Assembly (NCBI GenBank): GCA_026686845.1
Contig: JAIVEN010000015.1
Coordinates: 26,145,501 to 26,209,500, forward strand
Length of the DNA stretch: 64,000 nucleotides
From: Adenanthera pavonina
Taxonomy: Eukaryota > Streptophyta > Magnoliopsida > Fabales > Fabaceae
Direction of reading: 5' to 3'
Part shown: positions 23,536 to 34,669 of the stretch, one piece after another
How positions within the stretch are numbered: position 1 is the first letter of the stretch
Layout of the letters: each line of letters starts with the position of its first letter
Translations under genes and position numbers: made by a program
The notes under the pieces: generated by a model
The model's database searches: none
What the model saw: the letters and a program-made list of their open reading frames with translations, nothing else
What the model was told of the DNA's origin: nothing

Positions 23536-26500
23536 TGTAACAACCCTCATTACATTGTCCCTAACTTGATCCCAAGCTAATCAAGAGTCATTGTCATTTT
23601 ATACAATTCCAGAGGAAACAGGACGGAAGAAGAATCAATGTGGAGGAAAAAGAGCTTCATGCTGCGGTGAGAAATAGGGCTATCGCAGTGAGAGCAAGCT
23701 CTAGAGGGATATTTTGCTTACTTGACGTGGTGCCACCACAGCAGGCTTATCTGGAGTTGTGGTGGAAGTCAAGAAATTAGTTTAAATCAGAATCATTTTG
23801 AATGAATAGACGAGAAAGAAACAGAAGGAGCAGCGAGGAGCTATATTAGGGTTTGCAATTTCCGGCCCTTGGGAGTGATTTTCAGCCTCTTGAAGCATAG
23901 ATCTTGGTTGATAAGTGATCCTGACTCCTCTCTCTCCATTTTCTTCAGTTTTTAGTTGGGTTTTCTCAGATGTATGTTGGGTTTTCGGTGTTGGGATGAA
24001 ATCCACCAATTAAAATGGATGAAATGGGTTAACAGAGTATGATTTGGTGTGTATGTTGCTTGGGTGTGAGTTTTGAAGAGATTATGCATGATTTGAGCTT
24101 AACCCTAGGTTATATTCAGTAGAGGCTCTTGGGAATTCACAGTATATGTGGTTGAGTATGTTGAATCAAGAGTTTTGATGATTCCAATCAACACTCAAGA
24201 GCTTGGATTGAAGATATCAAAGGAGATCAAAGCTGTTTCAAGTGAAGATTTTATGAGTTTTTGTTATTAGATCTTTTGTAGAGTCTTAGTTGTTGGTATG
24301 ATTGGGTAAAATATTTTGATTTATAGAAAAGATGTTTTCAAACTTTGATTTTATGTTAAAACTTGAAACATTTGAAAAATACTTACAAACAGACGAAGTT
24401 TGAAAGTTTTAACTGAACTGTCAAGTTGGAAATTCGAACTTTGCCTTTGGAAATTCGAATTTCGAGCTAAAACTGAATAAGTCTGAAGAGATGACTCTCT
24501 GTCAGACGAATTTTGGTTGATCAAAATTCGAATTTTCATCTAGTCTGAAAGAAGCCTTTCTGGTAACAGACGAACTTCAAACTCTCAAAATTCGAATTTC
24601 AAGTAAAATGAAGTTTGTGAAAACCAACGAAATTCGTCTGAAACTATGATAAAATGCATCTGAACTCAAAATCAAATTGAGTTTGATGAATGCTCTCTGA
24701 CAGACGAATTTCGAACTACCAACATTCGAATTTTCATCAAGTCTGAAAGAAGCCTCTTTATGACAGACGAACTTTACAATTTCAAAATTCGAATTTCAGA
24801 CAAAATGCAATTTGTGAAAACCAAAGAAATTCGTCTGAAATTATGTTAAAGTTCATCTGAAATCAAGAAGAAATTAAGTTTGAAAAATGCTCTCTGACAG
24901 ACGAACTTTGAACTTGCAACATTCGAATTTTCATATAAGTCAAAGGAGTTTCTCTGTGACATTCGAATTTCACTCTTTCAAAATTCGAATTTCAGACAAA
25001 ACACAACTTGAGAAAAACAAAAGAAATTCGTCTGAAACTATGTTAAAATTCATCTGAAATCAAGAAGAAATTAAGTTTCAAAATTGGTCTCTGACAGACG
25101 AATTTCACTCTGTCAAAATTTGAATTTCGAAGAAAGTGAACTACTGTGCCTCTTTGAACGTTCAATGGACAGACGAATTTTGGGCATCCAAAATTCGAAT
25201 TTCGAGGGTACTGTAGCAAATTGAAAACACTGTTCACAACTTACAGAAAAACTTTCTTCTTGAAAATTCGTATGTCACAATGTGAAAATGTTTTATGAAT
25301 TTCAAAATTCGAATTTCACACTATGGACAGACGAACTTCGTATTTTTAACATTGGAAGCTCTAACCTTCAGTTCCTTCGAAATTCGTCTGTTGACCAACC
25401 AAAATTCGAATTTCAGTGTGTCAGAAACATTAAATACGGTTGGTAAACGGATAGTTTTTCAGAATAACCGTTGGATAACTTCCCCAACGGATAGATTTAG
25501 TCTCTAACGGATATTTGAGAACTAAAACTATAAATATAACATCATTTAAAGTTATGGGTAACGAATCAAACTTGTATATACCGAATTTCTGCTGAATCTT
25601 TTTTTCTCAAAAGCTTTTACCCTCTCAACTTCATTATCTGTACTTTAATCTTCATATCTACTCTATTCAAGAGAGTTGTATCTTTGTAAACAATCTACTC
25701 TTCATCTGGAAGATAGGTTTACTTGTGAGGGGAATTCACAAGGGGATTGGGAAGCACATAGAGAAAGTGCTAGGAAAGTTTGAGAGAGCTCAGAAACAGA
25801 GCATACTCGTGTATTGTGGCATTAGCAAGAAGCCCGTTGAAATTCTTGCTGTATAGTGGATAAATCTCAAGAGGTGTCTTGGGGACTGGACGTAGGTCAA
25901 GAGAATAGACCGAACCAGGATAAATCACTGAGTGTTTCTCTCCTTATCCTCATTTATCAACTTGATCTGTTTTATTCGTTGCTTTCATTATACTGTGATA
26001 TCTTCACCCATTTCACTTTGTGCAGAAAAATTTCAATCTTCCCAATTCACCCCCCCTCTTGGGAAGTCAGCCTTGCTAACAGAGTAGTGTTTGAATGGTC
26101 TCTAGGAGCTTAGGGATACATGAAAGTGGTGTTAGAACCTTGGGTTAGGCTTAAGTGGTTGAATTATGGAATTCAGATATTTGGATTGTATGTTATTGAG
26201 GTTTTATGTTAATGTGAAGGTTATTTAGTTGACCGAAAGGGGTACAAGTTGCATTAGACAAGTCGAGAAGCTCATGGAATCGAATGTGTGTGGTATTGAC
26301 AACCTGAGATAACCGGGTGTTTGTATTATTTGTATTGTTTGTATTATGTTGGTATATATGTGTGTATATACATGTTTCCCTTCATACCACGATATGGATA
26401 TATGTGTGTGTATGGTTTGTCTTTATATCATAGTATGCACACAGCTAGATGCATAGGGTGTGATGATTATGATGATAATCATTAGAGATGATGATGATGA

Positions 26501-27921
26501 TATGGTATTACATGATACATGCATGACATTGTGACACATGATAATGATTATATGATGATAAGACATGAGCATCACCACATGATATTGTGAGATTGTGATA
26601 TATGGTGGATTAGGTGATGATGATGATATGATATATGATAAGGGAGGATAAAGGTGGGGACCCTATCACTAAATCCTCCCCTATGGCCAGGGGAGCTAGG
26701 CAGCAGTGGACTGCACCTTCCCTAAATCACCATAATTCGAGGTGTTACCTTTGGCCGAGTGCACTAATGGGAGGTGAGCTTGGTGATATCCCGGAATTAG
26801 TCTTTACCGACTGTGGGAAGGAAATTACCTATATGAAATATCCTGTTATGATAATAGCTCGTGGTTCTAGCCGTGTACAAGGGAGACATGCATTCCATTT
26901 CATATTGCATTCATGAGATTGTATGAGTTATATATATATATATATGTGAGTATGGTTGTCCCGAGTTACTGAGACATTGTCTCACACCCCTTTCCCATGA
27001 ATTAACATTTTAGGTGAAGGTTCTAGCACTAGTTTGGAAAGCACAAGGGAGTAGCATATCGGACGTGGGAATATCAAGTCTATATAGTATTTGTGTTGTC
27101 TATATATGTTGTGCTAAGTAGAATAATGTATTGTAATGGACTTAAAGATCCTAGTGGTTGTAATGATATTGTTGTTATTGGTATTATATGGATGTGGAGT
27201 TGTGTTTGTGATGTATGTGTGGTTTTTGATGTTGGGGTATCTATATGGTAGCATTTGTGAGCCCAGGGTGGAATTGGGCCTTGTTGGTGTGTTTTGAGGC
27301 AAGTAGTCCATTGTGTCAATTAGGGTTCAAGGGGGCCAAATATTAAAGAAGTGATTCCTTTTAGGTGAAACCTCTTTGGATAAGTTGGTTAAGTGATTTT
27401 GGACCTATGTAAATGGTCTTAAATGGTCAAGTTGCCTTTGGTGTCAAATGAGAGTTGTAAGTTGTGAGTTTTGATCAACAAGTGGTCAAAATGGTGTTAG
27501 ATATCCAAAATCTCCATTCAGAGATAGATTAAGATGAAATTGGTGTCTATGGATAGGTTGAGATAAGATTGAGTTATAAGAGTTGGAATTAGGTCAATCG
27601 GAGGTCAGAGCATAAAGTTATGCACCTCAAAAGTTCACCTCGGAGGATGAATTTTGCTGATATTGCATCAGTAGTGGGGCACTACGGTGCCAGAAAGTCA
27701 GGCTGCAGCGTTAGCAAATAAGTGGGCATGAGAGAAGCAAAGAAGGGTCGGAGCTGCGGCAGTACTAGCGGTCATGACGCCAGCCTAGTTTCTAGTGTCC
27801 TTTGGCATTTTTCCACTTGTATGAGGTTTTAGGAAGTTATTGAGAGATGTTTAGGCTGTGTTTGGATAGGTTTTTGAAGTGTTTGGTCATGTTAAGAGGT
27901 GTTTGAGAGTAAGGTGTTATA
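23536..27921 (+). repeat. Chromovirus 3' LTR (about 2.46 kb without the nested LTR)
   Basis: It begins TGTAACAACCC right after the polypurine tract and ends GGTGTTATA before GATAA. Removing the nested insertion at 24159-26081 and one GAGTA leaves about 2458 bp, close to the 2446 bp of the solo LTR at 45291-47736, and the two align along their length. It contains many ATG/GATGAT-rich stretches (26460-26640) and a TA dinucleotide run at 26931-26946. Confidence 0.9.
24159..26081 (+). mobile_element. Solo LTR, copia type (Sirevirus/Maximus-like), 1923 bp
   Basis: Target duplication GAGTA at 24154-24158 and 26082-26086; ends TGTTGAATCAAG and CTTGCTAACA. The 3' end CACCCCCCCTCTTGGG resembles the ends of plant copia (Sirevirus-like) LTRs. 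It is related to 38552-40949; the segments 25140-25560 and 39990-40420 are close to identical. It is packed with AAATTCGAATTT-type palindromes alternating with CAGACGAA. Confidence 0.82.
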
Positions 27922-27926
27922 GATAA

Positions 27927-28103
27927 AATTTAGATTCTATATTCCTTGCCATTTTTAAAGTTGTAACCAGAAATTGATCGATAAGCTTTGAACATGGCAA
28001 AAGAGAGACTAACATGGTTGCTGACAGATTGGCATGCCAAGACACAGATTCTTTAGGATTGTTCTTTTTTTTTTTTGAAGGTGTTCTTGAGTTTATTAGG
28101 GGA
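27927..28103 (+). pseudogene. LINE fragment, RNase H end (piece 2 of 3)
   Basis: Continues piece 1 after the chromovirus. FEHGKRETNMVADRLACQD (about 27988-28042) is the typical end of a LINE RNase H domain (REANxVADxLA). A poly-T run at 28068-28077 follows. The piece ends at the TTAAT target duplication of the next LTR. Confidence 0.65.
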
Positions 28104-28108
28104 TTAAT

Positions 28109-31100
28109 TGTAATATCCCAAAATTTTATTGGATATAAAGCAATGAAAGATAAAGAAATAAATGATAACATGAAATGTACAAAGAATTTGCAAAGCAAAT
28201 CTACACTGTTTTATGTGAAAAGGGTAAAACGGTCATTTTTTCCGGTTGGACGGAAAATTGAGAAATTATATTTTTGCTCGTAAAAAAATTCAAAAATGAC
28301 ATCTATGTCCCTAAATTCATAAATGGTACGTGGAGTCAAATTGCAAAAATCTTTGGGAAAAATTACATCTAAGATCTGAAAGTTTCAAAAATTATAATTT
28401 GACTCTGGGTCAGGGTAATTTTGTAAATATATAAAATTATTGTTAAAACGAAGCTTTCGATGAGAGAAGTCTAATGGTATATGGCACTGAGGGTTAACGT
28501 TCAAGAATAAAAAAATAATCATTGACGTATGTCCAAAAGTAACAATAAATCAATACCAATGGTTAAAAGGTAAGTAGGACATGATATGGGTCATACATAG
28601 ATATCATTTGACACACGATAATTATGAAAATATAAAAATAAAATTAGAATAGTCCTATAGTCCAAAAATATTAAATTACTATATAAAGTGTAACATCCTT
28701 AAAATGTTAGATAACTAAAAATGCATAGAAAATTTGTAAAAATGGATGAAAAATTTTTGCATGAAATAGGGCAAAGAGTCCATTTTTCCCTATTGGATGA
28801 AAAAAAATGAGAAATTACATTTTTTCCCTTAAGAATTATGGAAATGACATTTTTTCCCCATGCATAAGAATTCAACGGGGGGGAGTCAAATATTTTGGCA
28901 AAAATTACACCTAATGACCTGAAAGTTTTAAAAATTATAAATTTTTCCTGGGCCAAGGGTATTTTTATAAATATGAAAAATTATAGTCAAAATGAAGCTC
29001 TCAATGAGTTAAGACCAATGGAATATAGTATGAAATTTATTAAGATCAAAATAATATTTATTGGGTAATTATGATTTAATATTAATATCTTACTCGATAA
29101 ATTTTGATCTGGACTACAGGAAGAGGCAATATTCACTCAAGAAAAATATGTGGGCCCTATATTTGGACCAATTGGGATAAGGGTATTGTGGTAATTTTAT
29201 ATCCCAATATAATTATAATTTGTATATATACTGCTAAAGTAACTTTATTTGTCCAGACTAGTTCATGATATATCTGGATAAGTAATTATCTAAAATTTTT
29301 GGACCAAAGTACCCTTAATTTTGTGCTCCATAAGCTGCACATGATAAAGTAACATTTTTTAATATTTTAAGTCACTTTCTAAGAAAATTCAAGAATATTA
29401 GGTGGTAAAATTTTATTGGTTGGAAAATTTTATAAATCCTCCCCTTTGGTTCATGTTTTGGCCGATCAAAGAAACAAAGAAAGAGTGGAGAGAGGTCTTA
29501 AAAATAACAAAGAAAGAAGAGAAAAACATGAAGAAGAGGAAGAAGGAAAAAGAGAAGGAAAAATCAAGAAAAAAGTAAGAATTTTCCATTGAAATTCTAA
29601 GTAATTTTCCTTCAAGTTTTAGGTAGTTTGAAGTAGGTTAGCAAGGTTTTCTCCTTCTTCTCTTGGTGTTTAATTTTCTTCCTTAACATGGATTCATGAA
29701 ATTAAGTGGTTTCATGCAATAAATTAGAAGAAACCATGAGATAATGCAAGAAGAACAAGGTTTGGTATGTTTGGAAGTAAGAAAAGGGAATTCACTTCTT
29801 TTCTCTTCCAATCCTTGTTTTGGTTAGTTTAATATGATGGGAAGGAGTTGGATTTTCATTGTTTTGATGGCAAAAATGAATTCCCCATGATAAAAAAACT
29901 TTCAAGACAAGGGTTGGCTCAAAGATAGAGCTTAAGATAAAGAGTTTGAAAATTTAAGGGTTTCAAGAGTTTTATGAGAGCTTTTTGTGATTAACCATGA
30001 AATTAGTGGCTTGAGCATGTGTTTAATAATGTTTAGGGGTTTGAGGAAGCTTGGAAAAACTAGAGGAAGCTTTGGTTTAAAGAGGAAAGCTAAGTGCAAG
30101 CACCAAAGGTAGCTAAGTTTCATATTCTTGTTTTATGTTCTTTCATTGTCTTTTTATGATTAAATTGTGTTGCCATATTAAAATTATGATTTCTTTGATT
30201 GGTCTTGGCTGTAAGATGAGGGGTTTTATTCCCCGAGATGTCCATTTTCTAAGCCGTTATGCTACCGAATTTTTTATAACCAATATGGCAATTTATTGTT
30301 TAAATAAGATTGATGTGATTAAATATAATCAAATGTGAGTTTATTTGACATGATTGACATAATTGCACGGAATGTAACTTACTAGTAAGATTGTCCCCCA
30401 ATCTCACCCCCTCAAGTATCCCAAATGATAGGCACAGGCTATGGCAAAGGAGTCCAAAGAAAAGGTAAGGAGAATGAAGAAGAGAATGATGTTTGATGTT
30501 ATTTTCAAGCTATGAGTGTATATTTTGAAATTATATATAAAGCCATGTATATGCTTTTAGATTTGTGCCATTATGCTATTATGTCCTTATGAGCATTATG
30601 AAATGTTTGGCATGGATTTGAAACATGGAATGATCATGTGAGCTTATTATGAAATCTACTTTGTCATGTTATATTGCTAGAAGTTCATTTTATAGCAATG
30701 AAAGTAAAGTCAATATTGTTTGACTGAAACAAGGAAAGTAAGTAAAGTTATATATTTCTGAAACTACAGAGAACAAGCTTTCCAATGAGCTAAAGAACAC
30801 TTAATTTGGATATGTGTACAATTTATAGTATATTTTTGAAGCTAAGGGTCAAAACTGGACAGTAAAGTAAAAGCTGTGAATTTCACTATAAGTATCATAT
30901 ACTTTGAAATGATCTATGTTTTGAGTTCAATATGCCACTAGTTTGAATTCAATAGGAGCTGTACAATGAGAGATGTACAAGTTTTCCCCAGTCTATTCCA
31001 ATAAGAGTGAGGTTCTGACCCTTAGTAATTTAAGTTAAAATCATGCCTTGTCTAGACTAAATAAATGTATAAGAAAAATATGAACGTAAGTAGACATATA

Positions 31101-33451
31101 TATCTTTCCAATGGCATATAGAATACATGATTTGGCTTAGTATAGAGTTAGATATAAATTTTTGAAATTATGGCCAAAATCCTGAAAAAGAGAGAAATGA
31201 TCATTTATACAGTGTAAGTTTGAGCAATAAACTATACTAATTGGTCAGGTTAAAGGAAATTTTCATATTTTTATCTTGTATATCAGGTTTCTATCTTCAT
31301 TTAGAGACTTGAACCAAATTGATACGATTTTTTTGAATTAAGTTATGATTTTTCTAAATTCATCCAGAAAACTTGAGAACTAAATGAATAGTACCACATT
31401 TTTTTTATTTAAATATTTTTGTTCTACTAATAGTTCAAGTTCTTAATATGAGCTATTTGGATATTGTACATACTATAATATATGGAAAAATATAGATAAA
31501 AGTAAGGTGTTACAAAAAGTAATTTTATTGGTATAGTTAAAAATTACCCGATTCAAGATATATTTGGACCAGGAAATATTGAGCAGATTGGACACTCAAA
31601 GCCCTCTCATTAGACATGAAATTTGGGCAGCTTGGGCAGCTTGAATTTTTGGCAAAACTTCTCCAGGAAGTTGTGACTTTTTTTTGGCCAAAAAGTAACT
31701 TAGGTTAATTAAGTGATTAACCATGATTAAGTACATTGTTAAGCCACCTAATTAAGTCATTAAGTAATCTCTTTCCTCTTCATCTGCAGGACCAATTCCA
31801 CTAGCAAATAGAAAGGAAAAAGTGCAAAGAGGAAGAGGAGAAAAGAGAGAACGAGAAAAGAAAGCTTGAGGCAAGATTGAAAGCTAAGTTTTGGTAAGTT
31901 GCTTCTACTACTTCAAGCTTGATGTTTGCAAGGTTTGGAGCATGGTTTATAGTTTAGTTTTTCTTCTCCATCCTCTTAGGGTTTCAGCCAAGGCATGATT
32001 AAGCAAGGAAATGGGTTAATCAATCATTAAACTTAGGGAAAAGCTTAGGTTAACTACTAAAAGTAAGAATCCATGGCTAGTTTGATGTGTTTTGAAGAAA
32101 ATAATTTTTCTTCCATTTTATGTCATTTTCGGTCTGAACAGGGGGAGTACTTAGAGTTGGAGTTTCATGATTTTGACTTCAGAAATGGAGTGCCCATGGT
32201 CCAAAACCTTAAGAACAAGTGTATTGTACAAAGAAAGATCAAAGAAAAACTAAGTGAAAAGTTAGGGTTTTGTGAACATAGTATCATGGAATTCCAAAAA
32301 TTAGTGGCTAAATTGATTAAATAATGATATGGTTAGGTTCAAGAAAGTGTTATGAGGCCCAAGAAGTGGCATACCAAATGTGGAAAACAAGGGAGTGCTA
32401 TGAAGTAGTTAATTTCTTATACTTGCATTATATTATCATATTTGTTTTCAATGTGCTTTATGCCTTGTCATATGATTGTAATAATATTTTAAGATGATTT
32501 ATGTGTATTGGCTAAGTTGATTGAGGGGCATTAAGACCCTGGGATGTCCGTTTTTCAAAATGAAACTCTGCCAAAAATTTTATGAATTCATATGACGTAA
32601 ATGTGTTAATATATTCAAAATGTGTTATTTTGATGTTTTCATGCTAAATGTGATGATATGATGGCATGTTGGGTGTTAGCTACTGAGATTCTTAAATCTC
32701 ACTCTCCCAAATATTAAACATGAATAGGGAACAATTATGGTAAGACCACCCATGAAGTGAAAGGAAAGGAGAGAGCTTAATATTTAAGTTAGTCATGCTT
32801 GCATGGGCCATGAATTTTGAACTTTATCTAAATTTGTAGAGATAATGTTGGATATGTTTCTTCAAGCTTTCATGTCCCTTTAAGTCTTAAGGAATGTATG
32901 GTATCATATGAAGATGATATATGACCATGTAAATACTTTATAGCTTTTGTTTGGCAAAGTAGTAAGATATAAATATCATTCTGACCTATGCAGAGTAAAT
33001 GTGCCATTGTTTAGACTTTTGATATATAAAGTATGAATGTTATATATAATTGAAAAGTAAACAAATAGGGCTTTAAAATGATCTAAAGATCACTCAATTT
33101 AGATGTGTATACAAATTATAGTAATTTTTTAAAATTATCCCAGAAAACTGAAATTTCAGGGATTTACAATTTGAATAGTAGAAATTCATAAAATTTACTA
33201 TATAAATTGGTCAAGTAATTACTCTAGTTGATATTTTTTCCATGTAAAGACTTGAATCACTCTCATATGAGTTTTATTGAATTAGATACAATTTTCAAAA
33301 TTTTGCTGAAAAATGGGATTAAATGAATAGTACCCTTTAAATTGATTAAATTTATTATAATATTTTATTCCGATTCAAGCTTTTAGTTAAGTATAATTAG
33401 TCTTTGATAAGGTCTAATACATGAAAAACAGTGCTAGATAGAGATGCTACA
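28109..33451 (+). mobile_element. Solo LTR (about 2.51 kb) carrying a nested solo LTR
   Basis: Target duplication TTAAT at 28104-28108 and 33452-33456; ends TGTAATATCCC and GATGCTACA. The LTR consists of 28109-28688 plus 31520-33451. It belongs to the same broad family as the nested LTR (shared GGGATGTCC block near 32541) but is clearly diverged from it. No internal coding region is present. Confidence 0.85.
28689..31514 (+). mobile_element. Solo LTR (2826 bp) nested in the LTR at 28109-33451
   Basis: Starts TGTAACATCC, ends GGTGTTACA; flanks TAAAG (28684-28688) and AAAAG (31515-31519), one mismatch. It is the same family as the solo LTR at 9308-12262 in opposite orientation; for example, the block around 31080-31140 matches 9690-9750 on the other strand. 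Confidence 0.87.
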
Positions 33452-33456
33452 TTAAT

Positions 33457-33540
33457 TATATAGGATACTTTGGGGTAATAACCCCTTTGTTGTAATTTTA
33501 GAATTTTCCCTTCTTTATTTTTCAAGAAAAAAAATAAGGT
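33457..33540 (+). other. Probable LINE 3' tail (piece 3 of 3)
   Basis: Sequence following the TTAAT duplication, in line with piece 2. It ends in an A-rich run (33524-33536) that could be a LINE tail. There is no strong coding evidence. Confidence 0.3.
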
Positions 33541-34669
33541 AATTTTATGCCTTTGGCCACTTCAAAGGAGATGCCAATAAGAGTAACTATGTTAAATTCT
33601 TTTGATTTTGGAGAATCAAATGCATCACTACTGTTTGCTTGTGTTGAAGAAAACTGATACATTTTGTAGCAGCTCAATCATTGGCTTTGCTCTGCAGCAG
33701 CTAATTACCTCATCATTGTAGATGCTGATGACATAGTAACTAATGGTCTCTTGGTTTTTCTTGAGCAACACCCATTTCATTCTAATGCTTCAAATATTAT
33801 AGCTTTTCGATACTGATGGTACAGTTTATTGAGTTTGATTTGATTAGGGTTTTGATGTAAGAATCAATTTTTTTTTCTCTATTTTGGATTTCTTTAGATA
33901 GCGGTTATCTATATATTGGATAACGATTTTTTTAGGGGTTTTAATTTAGTCGGGTTCAGGATTATAATTTTGCATCCTGTATGCCTAACCGATTCCCATA
34001 CTAATTTTTTTTTTTTTTTACCATTTGCAATTGATTAATATATTGAGATTATCGATTGAGTTCTCAGAGTTCCCATGTCAGTTATGTGTAACCTTACTGC
34101 TACTAAATCGCTTTAGCTGGTAAGTTATGAAAGGAAGTTGGTTTTATTCCTCCTCAAGGGAACAATGACACTGTTTACCCATCATGGCAAGATGGTGCAT
34201 CCATTCAAGGGTTCTAGGTTTGGAAAAAGAATGTTCAAGAGTATATGGAGAAACTACATTTAAAGATTCAGATCATAACAAATTTGTGTTAAATAATATT
34301 AAAAATAATACTATTTTTAATGATAAATTTGTTACTAAATTTTACCTGATATTTCCTTGTAGTGATTTTGACCCTTAAAAAATAATAATTTTTAATTTAA
34401 ATTTCTTAGAACTTGCGTCCTTGGATGTAACTTACCATTTTATATTTTATACCAATGTTATAATGTTATCTTGATATTATGCATCTAATTTTTTTTTTTA
34501 AAAAAAAAGAGTTTTTAGTCTTTAGATTAATCAAATAGTTGTACTATCCACACTTGATCTTATTATACTGAAAGGAAATTGTTCACATAAGATTATGGAG
34601 TCAAGTATCTAGAAGAGAAACCCAATTATTTATATAAACTTAGGCTGCATCTCAATACAAAAGACAAAG
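33541..34669. other. Intergenic DNA downstream of the IQD-like gene
   Basis: AT-rich, with homopolymer runs at 34008-34019 and 34490-34509. A short open frame at 34184-34378 has no recognised relative. Part of it (toward 34669) should be the 3' UTR of the IQD-like gene. Confidence 0.4.

Larger units (their letters stand above)
19087..27921 (+). mobile_element. Chromodomain Ty3-gypsy retrotransposon (Tekay-like), degenerate
   Basis: Target duplications GATAG (19082-19086) and GATAA (27922-27926) flank it, and it lies inside an old LINE. The 5' LTR is reduced to about 150 bp and is fused directly to gag, so the rest of the 5' LTR, the primer-binding site and the gag start are deleted. The internal region holds gag, protease, RT, RNase H, integrase and a chromodomain, all with stops. 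The 3' LTR is full length but carries a nested copia-type LTR. A closely related solo LTR is at 45291-47736. Confidence 0.9.

Noticed and set aside
26455..26640. GATGAT-rich tract as a microsatellite locus
   Set aside because: The same tract occurs in the related LTR at 46210-46400, so it is part of the LTR and not an independent repeat.
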